Shown piece by piece: positions 23,501 through 35,810 of a stretch of DNA of 64,000 nt. The notes beneath the pieces are model-generated. The model searched no databases and was not told the origin of the DNA. It worked only from the letters and a program-made list of their open reading frames with translations. Source of the DNA: Morchella semilibera (Eukaryota > Ascomycota > Pezizomycetes > Pezizales > Morchellaceae); assembly GCA_009192285.1 (NCBI GenBank), contig CM018609.1, positions 1-64,000 of the forward strand, written 5' to 3'. The position numbers and the translations under genes were made by a program. Positions within the stretch are counted from its first letter, which is position 1; each line of letters starts with the position of its first letter.

Positions 23501-26500
23501 CTGGTGGCGTTCCGTCCGATGACTTACTACCCACCGCTGTACAATGACTTGTACTACGTCTATCATAAACAGGTTCCGTTAAGGGAGGTAAGGCCCCACT
23601 GTCCCTTGACCTAGCTAGTTGTGACAAGTTGGATTATCACCCAGAGTAGTACTTTTCTTAACGGTTCTCACTCTCAGCCATTCCCCGGCCAGATTATGCT
23701 CCCTAGTACTATTATGACTACTAGAGCACCCTAAAAACAACAACTATCAGTACGGGACTTATTTGAGGTTTTGGTTTCATGGAGGTTGCATGAACCTTTC
23801 CAAAGAATCATTAGTTTACTCACAGCATGTGAAAAAATGCCGACCAATCACTGCGGGAGAGCTGCAGACGCAACTACCGCTAAACGGATAAGTAGAAAGC
23901 CTGCGGCCTTAAGGGAATAGAGTGCATCAAAACTTGTTGGTACGAGTTTGTGAGGGTTTGGATCGGGCTTTGTTCAATATCAGAAGAGTATAGGCCGTAA
24001 CACGTTTGAAGAAAAAGTTACATTGATTAGCATGATTTGCCCCGATATTTTTCTTTGATAGGCTCGGCTACATAAGCAAACGTATAGGGGTTTCTCGAAC
24101 ATCTTGCTTTACCTAGACAGGCGGGTGGTTATATGGCTGACTTCATCGCCGGGCGAAACACAATCTTCAACGAAACACACCGAGCTGAACGCGCCCCACA
24201 CGCAATAGCACCCGTATGTATATATATTGGATTTAAATTGAATCCGCCTCGAATTCTGTAGAGTTTGAATTGGCTCAATGTTCACCGGTAAACGCAATGA
24301 TCTGGCCTGGGGCTACTTATAGGTTCAGTCCTTACTTTGATCGATGTCCCATAGCGACCCACTAGTGTAAGCTGAATAGCTTAATGTAATGCCATATGCA
24401 CATTCTACACCAAGTATCTATGGTTTCTCCGTTTAGTTCCATCTTTCTAGAATTGGAGTATCACTCGGGCTTAAGTTCTTGATTATTAGTAGAATTAGTT
24501 TAAATCAAAGGGATTTGTACTTTTCAGAGCGCTAGTAGTCTTTTATAATCTTGAAACTATGAACAAAGCATTCAAATGTCAAAATAGTCCTAAAAATGCT
24601 TTTCGGGAATGGGTAATAATACCGAGATTTCACCTACAATTCTTTTTTATCACTAACCACGATCATTACTTCATTTCCGCTATTCTACTATCCTCAGATA
24701 TGTTATTTCAAAGATTTTAGCTCTATTCCCGGAATAAAGACAAATAATCACAGGGGTACTCCGATAGCAGTCACATAACACGCAAATTACTGGAAATTAA
24801 AAAACAGCTTGAATAGCGTTGACAACTAGAGGAGATTAGCTATATGTTATTTGAAGATTGCCTTATTGAGATAGAATTAATGATGTGTCGCGTTTTGCGA
24901 AAAGCAGAACATCCATGCGCAGGGGTAGGTTTAGCCACAGGTCCTATCCATATATGACTCTTGCATGTGATTTGGCTGGTCGACTACAACCCAACACGGA
25001 TATAGCATAGGCTTTCAAGTAACGTTTTACCTGGGTAAAAGCAACGTACGGAGTGTGGAGTAGCGCGGGTATGGGATGGATATCCCAGCTAGGCGGCACC
25101 CATGCCGAAACGTAGAGACTAAATATGAAACGAGATAGTACCAAGCCGAATGATATTATAATATAATGGGATGAAGGAAACTATAACCTAAAAGCTCTAG
25201 GATGAATGAAGTAGAGTTTTGATGGAACGGTACATGTTTTTTTTTTTGAACATTCGTCCGCCTCAGAGAGGGTCAAATGATATTGATAGATATCGTTCTA
25301 TAATAGTTAGAATATATGATCAATCAAATGAGACATTTTCCGAGATACCTGCAGTACCACATTCTTTTAAAATGGTCGGCAGAGCACCACAAATACAACC
25401 GGTGGCGGTGTTTTGAGAGATGATCCTCCTTAGGGATTATATTCGTTGATAAAATTAATAACTAAGAACTTTGAAGGCGGAAATGGCAGAGAATAGTCTA
25501 TGGCGGGATTTGTGAGGCCGAGTGATATCCTATGACCGAACCACTTACGAGATTTCTGACAGGGACTGCAGAGACTAACGACTGCGCCAAAGATTGTATG
25601 CACACACAGTAAGGCTTAGCATATTCGCATCTTCGTGATGGCAAACGTTGCTGTAAACATCGTAGGATGAAATTTAGAGAGATATATTTGCTAAGGAAAC
25701 ACAAGTTCCGTTCCCTCCGAACACTAGGGTTTAGCAAGAATGGAATGTCGGGGAGGTGAAATAATGAAAGGTTTCTATGTATTGAGTATATTTGGACACT
25801 TACATAAATGTTAAATAATAATGGCGGTATTCCAAACCCACTCCGTAACAGAACATGAACCATTGTACTGACCGGAAGAGAGTTTAACCTTAGAATACAC
25901 CATATGACCCCCCTAGGGTTCAATGGTGCATACCTCCCCCGGAAACGTCAAATACAAGTATTGAATCGTTCTCCGCTTATTAGTTGACGAGATATATTAA
26001 AGTATAGTAGCAACGGTAACATAGGAGAGGCCCACAACACATCACATTATATGTTCGGCGCCAGCCACAAAGTCTGACTCTTGCAAGAAGGCCAAGCATA
26101 CACATGCTATTATTCTCAACCGCCTAACAAGCTAGACTTTGCTCAAAAGCGGTATCATTTATCGATAATAGCAGTGCGTGGGCGGGGCGGGACATATAGG
26201 GGATGACAAAATAAGGTAGAGATCACTTCAATGGAGACAGGAAGCTGTAACAGAGGAAGATTTGAATACAGGAAACACTAACTTACATAGTCCATAGACC
26301 ATAAATGACTAGGTGCGCTCTTTCTATGGTGAGTGATAGCTCATGACGGAATTGTTTCTGGTAACGGGTGTTTAACTTTTCACATTATTGGCGCTCTAAT
26401 GATTAGAGATGGACGTTAATGTAGTTCAATAGCTGTCCCCGTCCTATGTAGGAGTGTGACCTTAGAATAGGGCTCGGAAAACATGTTATGCCAGGTTCTG

Positions 26501-26996
26501 TACGGTCAAGAGAGTTTTCCAACGGGCGCTATATCTAAACAGAAAATATAGATGGGGTTCCGCCCCCTCAAAACAGTGACTGAGGGTATAAATGTACAAA
26601 GCTCCCGTGTAGCTTTTAGCGGAATGAGAGAAAATGGAATAAATTAGTTTCGAAGCCAATTCTCGAGTCGAGTGATGGCGCATGACCCTAATAAGTTGCA
26701 TCAGGCGATGGCTCTTTCTGTTAGAACAGTGCGAATACATACTAAATCTAGTTCAACTCCTCAACCCGTATCCGTAGCCGCATAGATATGGTGTACGCTC
26801 AAGGTGAGTAGGGGGCGGGCATGTTGCAGTATGGGACATAAGTGCGGATAACTTTACCGGAAAGATACAGCAGGTCGTCATTTAAGAGCGTAAGATACTG
26901 CTGTACCAACGTCGTGATGCTACATACGGGAAAGCTCTAACTTTTTAAAAATATTTTGAAAGAATTCTCGGGAAGCGAGTGATAGACCATGATCCT
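20568..26996 (+). repeat. Dispersed ~20-base motif, gene-desert cluster
   Basis: A motif close to CGAGTGATAGCTCATGAYCS recurs at 20568, 21185 (degenerate), 21225, 22464, 23299, 25519, 26331, 26670 and 26976, all on the + strand. The fixed parts are GAGTGATA, a variable 4–5-base spacer, then ATGA or GTGA and C/T-C. Flanks share no similarity beyond the motif, so these are not ordinary transposon copies. Outliers lie at 3580 (-), 9406 (+), 15283 (+) and weakly 45702 (-). I find no gene over this 6.4 kb; the open frames are short and unconvincing. Confidence 0.6.
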
Positions 26997-28484
26997 AGCA
27001 CTTAGTGTTGTTTACTGCGTAAATCCTCTCGTATAATACCTCGGGATGAATAGACAAATAGGAGCCCGTTCAATGTGAGTAGCTAACCTTTGCAGTTAGC
27101 AACGGGTGTGTGTGGATTGGTGTCGTCACGTATTTCAACAGTAGGACTGAACCAGGACATAGCTACAAAGCGGGTAGAAAGGTCCAAAAATAAGAAGAAT
27201 TAGAAATAGGGCAACGGCATTACTCCGGGTCATAGAGAAGAAAATCTAGTCTCATGCCCTAGTATTTGCGTGGATACAGTTCATGGTAAATCTTCGTGAT
27301 TTATGAATCATGAACGACCTTACAAGCTTGAGTTTTTTGGTCATTGAATAAAAGAACAGACTGACTGACCAGGCTTCATTCGTGCTATTTAAATAGGTAC
27401 TTGGGCGAACTAATACAGGTCAAGGTATTGCGGAGTGCACTGATCTCATAATATAATTGAAGTTTTAGTGTATGTGGCCCGGGATGCACCCCTATTCAGA
27501 CCAGAGAAAACGTAGTGATCATGGTAGTAAATGACTCGAGGGAAATATGTACGCGGCCTAGACTTATGGTATTGAGCTATGTATATATATACTGGTCATG
27601 GGCGAATGACAAAGTATAATAGGGGAGTTATACATATGAGTAAACACGTGTGGGCAAAGCAGGAAACCCCGTCATAGTTGGTCCTCGTTGGTTCACATGT
27701 AATACGAGGTCAGGATGATATAGAAAGATGAGAATGCCTGCATTGCTTGTGAATAGAGATAAGTACTTGATGTAGAGATGTCACATGGTGTACAAGGTAT
27801 TGCGAAGAGAGACATAACAAAAGATAGTACCCGAATCCAACATATTATTTTGTTACGCCGAATGTAAGAAGATATATAGTCGCAGACCCGTCGACATTAT
27901 CACTGCCATTTCCAAACCTGTGTACATGACACATATCCCGAGTAGAATATCACCACCAGTCCCGACCCTAGCAAATATATATCATCATATACGAGATCAA
28001 GGTATATTGAATCCTCCACGCTGACTATCCATCCTCCACCACCACCGTAATATGGAAAAAGACAAGATAGAATATATTACTGATTGTTAGCAAGGTTCAC
28101 ACAAGGAGATAGCAAATTTACCTTCTTGCCCTTTTCCGTTATCACAACGAGAAAAATCAAGTTGATATCCCATCAACTGTCTATCATCCACACTTCATTT
28201 CCTCCAGTAAGCCCAACAACGGTACAGCCAGTCCTGGATAAGCGTGGGTGGTTGGCGGATCTCCTATGTGAACATCTAGACACAAAGTCAGTGGTCGATC
28301 ACAACAAAGTACTAGATCTTGATCCATAAAGGGAATCTCTAGGGGAATAGACTTACTAAGCCAACCACCGGGAAGGGGGATTTACTAGGAATAAGCAAAC
28401 CAGCAGTAAGAAACGATCAGGTTAGATAGCGAGGGACTTGGAAACACAGCATGGAGTTACGGTCCTCAGGACCGGCCAGTGTAG
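26997..28484. other. Gene-poor stretch
   Basis: AT-rich, no supported gene. A frame at 28084–28329 (+) has no recognisable domain. Confidence 0.4.
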
Positions 28485-28489
28485 TGGGG

Positions 28490-28690
28490 GAAGGGGGGGG
28501 GGATGGGGGCTTAGGATTGATCGCAGGAGTTACAGCAGAAACCAGCCAGCGTAAATGTGGGGGGGGGGGGTGGGGGCTTAGGATTGATCGCAGGAGTTAC
28601 AGCAGAAACCAGCCAGCGTAAATTGGGGGGGGGGTGGGGGCTTAGGATTGATCGCAGGAGTTACAGCGGAAACCAGCCAGCGTAAATGGA
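28490..28690 (+). repeat. Three-copy tandem repeat, ~66 bp
   Basis: The block GGGGGCTTAGGATTGATCGC followed by AGGAGTTACAG and AACCAGCCAGCGTAAAT occurs three times at 64–68 base spacing, each led by a G run of 9–12. The copies are almost identical, differing in G-run length and one transition. Decayed echoes (GGAGTTAC) continue to about 29000. Confidence 0.92.
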
Positions 28691-30628
28691 GAAAAAAGGA
28701 GTAGAGAGGGAGGGGAACTGAGGGTAGGGGAAGTGAACTATGCCGATATTGTTAGGAATCAAAGTATTCCGAGAGGAAGGCAAGAGATTGAGTAGGGAAC
28801 TGGAGTTATGGTACTTAGACACAGCCAGCATGGTAATTAAAAGGGGCGGAAAGGGGGAGGATATGGTAAGTGGTACTGATCGAAAGCCAGACCAGGTTCA
28901 TAAATGCAAGAAGCATAACGGAGCGCCGGAGTTACTGCACTTATACAAGCCGGATGCAGGGGAAGACTAGATAGGACAAGGGAGGCCTCAACTGGAGTTA
29001 CGTTTAAAGACCCACGGCCAGTTGGAAGATAGAAAACGCACGAATAGTATGCTTCACAGAGAGAATGGTGATTGTACACATGCTCATTAGACATGATAGA
29101 AAAGGGTAGAAGGTAGGGGCTAGGCGCTTGACGGGCAGTGGACGCTTGTATTTTTTTTCCCCGCCAGCGTAGGTTGGGATTAGCATGTTCATGGAGACCT
29201 GGATATTATTTCTTTTTGTTGATTCATTTTTCATGATGTGAGATGTTGTAGGTTATAGCAAGGCTATGAGTTTTAACTGCTTAGGGTATTCTTAGTCAGT
29301 GAGGGAGGATTATTATCTTGGATTGCGTGTGCGAGCGCCGAAGGGAGTAAAGGCATATTTGAGGGGGGATTTAGCGGGTGCATTCATTCTCGGACGTTCG
29401 ATACTGTTGGGGATAGGGGCTTGCGAACATTGGGGGACGGTGTGGCGCAGGGAGATGAGATTTCATTATGCTTGGGGGGTTTCTTTGGGTGTAGATGGAG
29501 CGTAGGTGTTTTGCATGGCGTTTGGGGTTGTGAAGCTACTCGGAGGCTGGTCATATTCTGATAGGATTGGCATTATGGGGCTTGGATTACGGTTGCACGT
29601 CGGTTGAGTCTTGTGAGTAGAGTCTTGGCGAGCTTTTAGTGGTAGTATCAGTCGTATCTAGTGGGGAGCGGAGCAGGTGAGTTCGGTGGTAGGAGGCGTA
29701 CAGTGGGACTCGAGCTGAGAATACTTCTTTAGTATGTTTGAGACGTTCTGCTGGTATTTTGATTCACTTCCAGCCTGTCTTTTGCCCCATAGATGGCTGT
29801 AAGTATTAGACATTTCACAGTCTACGCATGCATAGGGAGGAACGGCACCTATTTCTTGGTGTACTGGTTGTCATGTGGCAGCCGTTCCTGTTGTAAGTGG
29901 AGCCATAGAGAGGCGGGAGGGCGTCGAATGTGTTATGGCGAGTTAGGCGTGTCTCACCGAGTTAACTTGAATACTGATCGTGGACGCTGACTTCGTACGT
30001 TCGTTCACCGATTCGCTTATCCTGATGGCTGGGTCATGAGTCAGAATATCTTAGCGTTTTTTCCTATGTTGTGGGGAGGTTTACCGGTTGTTCTTAACGG
30101 AGCCACGGGGGGGGGGGGAAGGTGGGGTAAAGGCCTGCTGTGCGACTTTTCGAGGTTTTTGGAATCAGTCTAGTGCTTCTTCATCGTGGTTTCTGCGTCT
30201 GCTGTGTGGCGGTGGTGGTGTGGCCGGCTTACACGTTCTCAGAGGCACGTGACGCCATATAAGAGGATGCAACCCTGCTTGAGGATGGTGGTATTGATGA
30301 TTCATATTTCGTAGCTTGGACCTGCGTTCGTTAGAGTGGATTTTCAAAAGAAGTAGGTGACGCGGCTATTGCGCACTACTTCACCTGGCCGTGATACCAA
30401 CGTCTCTGCTTTGCTGGCACACATGACTGCTTGTCTTTGCTTTGGGTGTCGCGTGCTCTATTTCTTTCATAGTGCATGTTCTGGCTCTTGGTTTTATAGC
30501 GTACTCTGCGCTCTTTATTCCTCTCTGCCGGAGGTCTCTTCGATGAGCTCTTCTCATCACTCCGAAGTACATATAAGTGCGGAATATTATATATATATAG
30601 TAGTCTCATATTGATACATGGTTACAAC
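28691..30628. other. Gene-poor, G/T-rich stretch
   Basis: The + strand is G/T-rich from about 29200 to 30550. No gene is supported; the frames are short and lack domains. Confidence 0.4.
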
Positions 30629-31934
30629 GGAGATTAAAACGCAGGAACCAGGAACGGATTAAAGGAGTTAAGCGGGTTTTTAAGCAAACGGGAATTGGCT
30701 TGATTGGAGGACGGGAAAATTAGAAGGATTTACATAGAAAGGGGATTGCGTATTCGAAGATGGAAGAATGTGTTTGTGGTCACTTTGCACTGATTCGCCT
30801 GTTTTGGGTTTTGACTACCTTTGTTGGTTCACTGGACTGGCTGGTGGCGCGTGGGTAGCACGCCTTACTATATAATTCGGGGAAACAACAACATTTTTTT
30901 AGGAACCTGCGGAGATTTTAAAGGAATTACATATCTGTTTCGGAGTAGGATTAGCTTAATCATTTTTTACTGGGACTGGATATGGGTGAGAACTTTGGTT
31001 TCATAGCCAATGAGACTGGAGATCTGATCCGGGTAAGAAGGAAGGGAACCTGCAGGGAAGCACAACAAGGGGTGGAAATTCCTACCGATACTCATGCACA
31101 AATTAGTGCATACTGAGATTAAGTATTCGCAAGATGAGATCGATTGATAGCGTGTTATGGTGTTTCCATTGTCCCGAGGTTGATGGAAGGGGTAGGGAGA
31201 GTCTGTCCTCGCGGTTATTTCGCTTACTGTGATATATCCTTACGTAAGAGATCGGGTATTAAGAAGGGATTGAAGAGAAAGGGGGGAGAGCGGAAGATAC
31301 AGTGTTCTTAAGAAGTTAATAATGGTTATCCGCCGTGCCGCATTTCATCCCGCACTGGGTTTAGTCCCACGCTATGTATATGCTTGTACATTTCGTGTAG
31401 CGTACAACATCTACATATTTTTACAACTACGGCGCCTCCTATCGCCCCCCCCCCCCTGGGTAAAAAAGAAAATAAACTGTTTCTCTTATAATAATAATTT
31501 CTAAGTAGTGGAGCATGTAGCCACGATATGGTGAATCAATTGAGCCGCAAGGAATGTATATACATGTACATTACAGATGTATCTGATAGGACGCCTTGAT
31601 TGAGGAGTCCATATTTCAATGTAAAAGCAAATCTTACCGTCCAGATTATTGTATTTTACACAAGTCGGTCCTGAATAAGCGCATAGATACGAGTATAATG
31701 TTTATTCTTTTGGTAAATAGAGCTTATTCGCTACCAAGCAGAATGAGCACCCAGACCCGTAGCATTAGGAACTGATCAATTCTGTGGACCAAGCTAGGTT
31801 GAGATAGAGCTATCAATGATATACAAATACATGTATTAATGATCCCCCGGATAATTGATATATATCATCACCTATCAACAAGGATAGGATACAAAGCTCT
31901 TGAGATATCTAGCATCTATGGATCTCACAGCGTA

Positions 31935-33420
31935 TTAATCGTCTGAGTCAATGTTTATAGTTCTAGATTTCGTGACAGACTTTTGCTTTTTGCCTTTTCC
32001 TTGAGCTGCTTGCCGCTTGGCTGTAGCGGACCTCGTGTTTCTAGCTTGACTTTTCTTTGGCTCCGCATAGAGAAAGTCAGAGCCATCAGGATCCATATTC
32101 TCGTCTTCAGATGGTGGATCCGGCTTGGCCCCAGACTGAATTGCTGGGTCTTTATCAGAGCTTTGATCAAACTCTCCACCGGACTCATTAACAACTTCAT
32201 CGGTTAATGATGCAGCATCAAGATGCTCCTGCGATCCAATATGGATATGTTCCATAGTTTTATTAAGAGCTTTCCTTCCAAGTCTTTTCCTGCTAGGCGC
32301 ACCAGCAGGTGTTGTCCCTGGTCCACCAGCCTCCTCTGTCTGACTGGTCATGGCCCTTTTTCTTACAATTTTTTTAGGCGTCTTTGTGGCAAGATTAATT
32401 GAACTCTTTGCCTTGGTAGCCTCGACAGTCTCTGCTACTTCAGTTAACCCATTCGCACCCTGCCTGTTTCCTGCTCCATTGTTGATTTTTTCCCGCTGCT
32501 TTAGTTCCCTTCTTTCCGGCTTTTAAATTTGGTGAGTTCTGTCCTTTTCCAATTTGTGGTGCTTCGACCTCAGTTGCGTCAACTGACGGTCCTTGATAGA
32601 TATGGGTCTTGAAATGTTTAGGCATGTCAAACATTCCGGTCGGCTTCTTGCTCATACATGGGCATGCGGGCGGAAGAACTTTGCTTCCACGCCGTGAAAC
32701 AGATTCAGTGATAGTCATCGTTCTCACTTCCAATTCCGCTCCCCAGTCCTTTCTATCCTTATCTAGCAGCTCAATTGCCGAAATCCAGTTCTTGATAGCT
32801 GTTATCAATTTTTCACCAGTACTATGGAGTAGCTCATACTCCAAAAGATCAAAGACCAATCCAACAGTACTATAGAGATCATCGGCATCGTTCCCATACT
32901 GAATTTCGTTCGTTAGACAGCGTAATACTGTGTTAATTCTGTAATATGTAGTCCAGGTGTAACCCCCAAGCAAACCGCCTGTCACGGTCAAGACTCCATA
33001 AATCCAGCCCGCTGGTACAAATAAAGCATTTTTTCTTGTAGTCTTTACGATCCTACCACCTTTCAGGTACGGTGCTATTAGGACCAGCTTGGAGCTTAAA
33101 GTCAGCCGGCTATAAGTGTCTGATTGTTTGCTTTCATTATCTTCAAGCTTTTTGTGAAGGAATGCTTTATCGTAGAACTGTTTCTCATTTTCTTTTGTCG
33201 GAGGCCAGAGGAACCATATTTTCTCGGTACCGCCAACTGATACTGCAACATTGTCCTGACCCCGATCAACATGAAGATCAACCCAGGAGTGGAGTGGAGT
33301 AGCATTATATCCAGCATAACCTGTTCTATGACCTCTTTCGAGCGAAACAGGAATAGATATCCCGTACTGGTTATTAAGCTCGGTAGGACAGATATCCAAA
33401 TGTACTTAACTTCACTAGGA
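31935..33420 (-). pseudogene. JmjC-type protein gene, 3' half (copy A)
   Basis: An open frame from about 33417 to 32440 encodes HSWVDLHVDRG followed by GTEKIWFLWPP and, about 75 residues on, FVPAGWIYGVLTVTGGLLGG. This has the order and spacing of a JmjC fold: HxD iron-binding motif, then the C-terminal beta strand. The usual distal iron-ligand histidine (GWIH in relatives) appears as Tyr, so catalysis is doubtful. A basic, low-complexity tail with KKQK- and KRQ-type nuclear signals follows (32440–31935) in another frame. A one-base slip near an A run at about 32490 would explain this. The upstream exons are lost here but present in copy B. Known JmjC proteins hydroxylate or demethylate histones; here that is inference. 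Confidence 0.6.
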
Positions 33421-33475
33421 GCGGGTGATCACTATAAGTTTGACCATATTTGATGGGATACGGGTAATGATATCC

Positions 33476-35540
33476 TCACGCCTGGTTCGGATATCGAAGT
33501 GCTAGGACGGCTGTCAGCTTCGTGGGATGGAGGTGGCGCAGTTCACTAGAGAAGCAGACAGTGCGAGTGATGGTCTTGCGGTTGTCGACTTGGGTGTGGA
33601 GGCTCTTTAGCGTGGTCCTTGGTCTCTTTTCTCTGAGGACAAGTTCCGCCTACGCTGGTTTTCAGAATGAGAGAGAGACGCGCGCCTTTTTTCTATGATT
33701 TGGGTTTGACGGACGTCTTATCATGGTCTCTGCTGCCGGTTATCAGACTCAGCCAGCCTTTGGACGATGACTCACATCATGCATGGTTTGGGCTGTATAG
33801 GTAAGCTAGGGAGTCACCTTTGATGCTCAGGTGACCTTTTTAAAGTAATCAGGGTTTAACAGCTCCGCCGGCATTTAGTGCGGGGATAGGATCACCTCCG
33901 CTTGATTTTCGCCCTTGTTTCTTAAAATGGATTTGGCTCGCTGCCCGAGCTTGAAAGGGTGACTTAGGATTAGGGCATACAAGGCGTTTCCGCTGCACGA
34001 TTCATTGGGCTCTCGAGACCACGGCGTGTGGATCACAGACTTTGAGGATGAGTCGCAGGAATCGCATATTGGTCATCGTGATTCCACCGCCCACAGGCGG
34101 CTTTTGGGGCTTTTTCGCGGCAGATTTCGGGTTAATTGCTTCGAGTACGCGCACGAAGTGGTAGGCGTGCCAGTCGCACTCTTGACACGTTTCCGTGCAG
34201 ACCACTAATTGACAGCATCGGGCTCTTTTTCAATCCTACTAGAGCATGAATAGGCCAAGATCAGCTTTATTGTCTGTGGACTCTGGTTTGTGTGTCGGAT
34301 ACCATGGATAGAGTGGTACCTGCGCTCTGTAACATTGGCACTTGTTGTTTCCAGAACATACTCTCTTTGGGTCTCTGCACGCCGCAAGGTCGACCAGTAG
34401 AGGTACCTGCTGTTGTCTGCGTATCCTTAGTATTCTCATTCTTATAAGGTCTCGTTGGGCATATTTCGAACTTTCCTTTGGACATTTTGCTTGAGAATAG
34501 CTACATGCTTGATCCCGATGAATGATTCCTGGTTTGCAATGTTCGTCCGCCGGAAACGGCTCCTTGGGCCTGAACCTCCCCGTCTCAATGACTTCGTAAA
34601 CCTCTGTGGAGCACGGTAACGCTCAAGGATCTCTTAGAGCGAGTCATAATTCACTGTATCTTCATATTCTACCTCGCCGCTTCGTTATTCTCGGTATCTG
34701 CGCTCTTGTTTGCACATAGAGGGCTTACGATTGGGACTCAGTGGTGACGATGGATTCGCTGAATCGATCTGCGTCTCAATCGCAGACACATTAGGCAACA
34801 CGGGAGAGAAGGTTGGAGAGGAGTTAAGAATTACCGGTCAAACGATAATCTCTGTGGCACGTTAGTTAGAGGAGAACATCTTGAGCGTAGAGAGTATATT
34901 ATTTGTGATGATGATGGATTGACCTCTTGATTGATGAAGTTTAGTCCAGATGTGCCTTAGGACAGAAGTTGTATTCTGACGAAGTCATGAAGACCGGTCA
35001 CGTGGAGCAGGACAGGCGAGGTATTGTTGGAGGCCGAACGAAACATGAACCAGGAATCTTCTCGATACATTCTACTCTCGTTATTCAGTGAGATGAGAGT
35101 AAGAGAGGGTGATTGTTGAGCGCACTAGCTTCTTATGGAGTCTGTCGCAGAAAGACAGTGATTCTACCTCTACTTGGTCGCCTTGCGGGGGTATACTCGC
35201 ACGGGTCGGGAAGGGAGGTGCGTGGCATCTTCTGGGCAGACACTTTTGCTTGGTGAGGGGCAAGAAAATCAAACAAGTCGCTATCAGGACACTTATTAGG
35301 AATGGCGGTGATTACATTAGAGTTGACTTTGACGGACGCGGAAGATGCGAGACATTGCGGTTGAACTTCAATATCGAGGGTGCTCACGCAGAGGCTTGCT
35401 TCTTCGGTTCAGTTGCTAGGAGGTGAGATTACCTGGACCGGAGTGGGAGCCGCACTGCTTCGAACTAGGGAGATGAGAATAAGATGAAACTTCATAGCCG
35501 CAGGAAGCTAATGGGCTCCGGGTAGAATGGGTTCCCCTTT
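33476..35540. other. Decayed part of copy A
   Basis: Expected to correspond to 42.56–43.5 kb of copy B. Only scattered similarity remains (for example CTGGTTCGG…GAAGTGCTAGG near 33480). Short open frames at 34.0–35.4 kb are not convincing genes. Confidence 0.4.
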
Positions 35541-35810
35541 TTGCAGGGAGTTCAGAAGTCTTTGAAGTGGCTTGCTGGGGGGTGCTGAATGGGTGGCTTG
35601 CTGAAAGAGTCTGGTTGCCCCCGGCCATGCCACACTGGAGGAATTGGGGAAATGGAGGCTGTAGCAGAGAAAGAGCTGTCAAAGACCTTGATATTATCCC
35701 GGTCTCCTACTCTATCATCTGCTCGCCTTCCTTCTGACTTTGGGGATTGATTGATGGCTTTTTGGTTGGACCCATATTTTAACCAGTTGACGAGCCATTG
35801 GCAATTTGAT

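Larger units (their letters stand above)
30629..35810 (-). repeat. Segmental duplication, copy A (JmjC segment)
   Basis: This segment is homologous to 38980–43770. Four blocks are visible. 30629–31516 matches 38980–39623 loosely. 31517–32097 matches 39624–40207 almost exactly. 33136–33475 matches 42218–42556 closely. Parts of 35540–35810 match 43500–43680 loosely. The piece 32098–33135 is unique to copy A. 33476–35540 is strongly decayed relative to the other copy. Confidence 0.85.

Noticed and set aside
31983-32207. Plus-strand frame opposite the JmjC tail, repeated at 40093
   Set aside because: It recurs only because the DNA segment is duplicated; the minus-strand reading has the biased, basic composition expected of the real tail.
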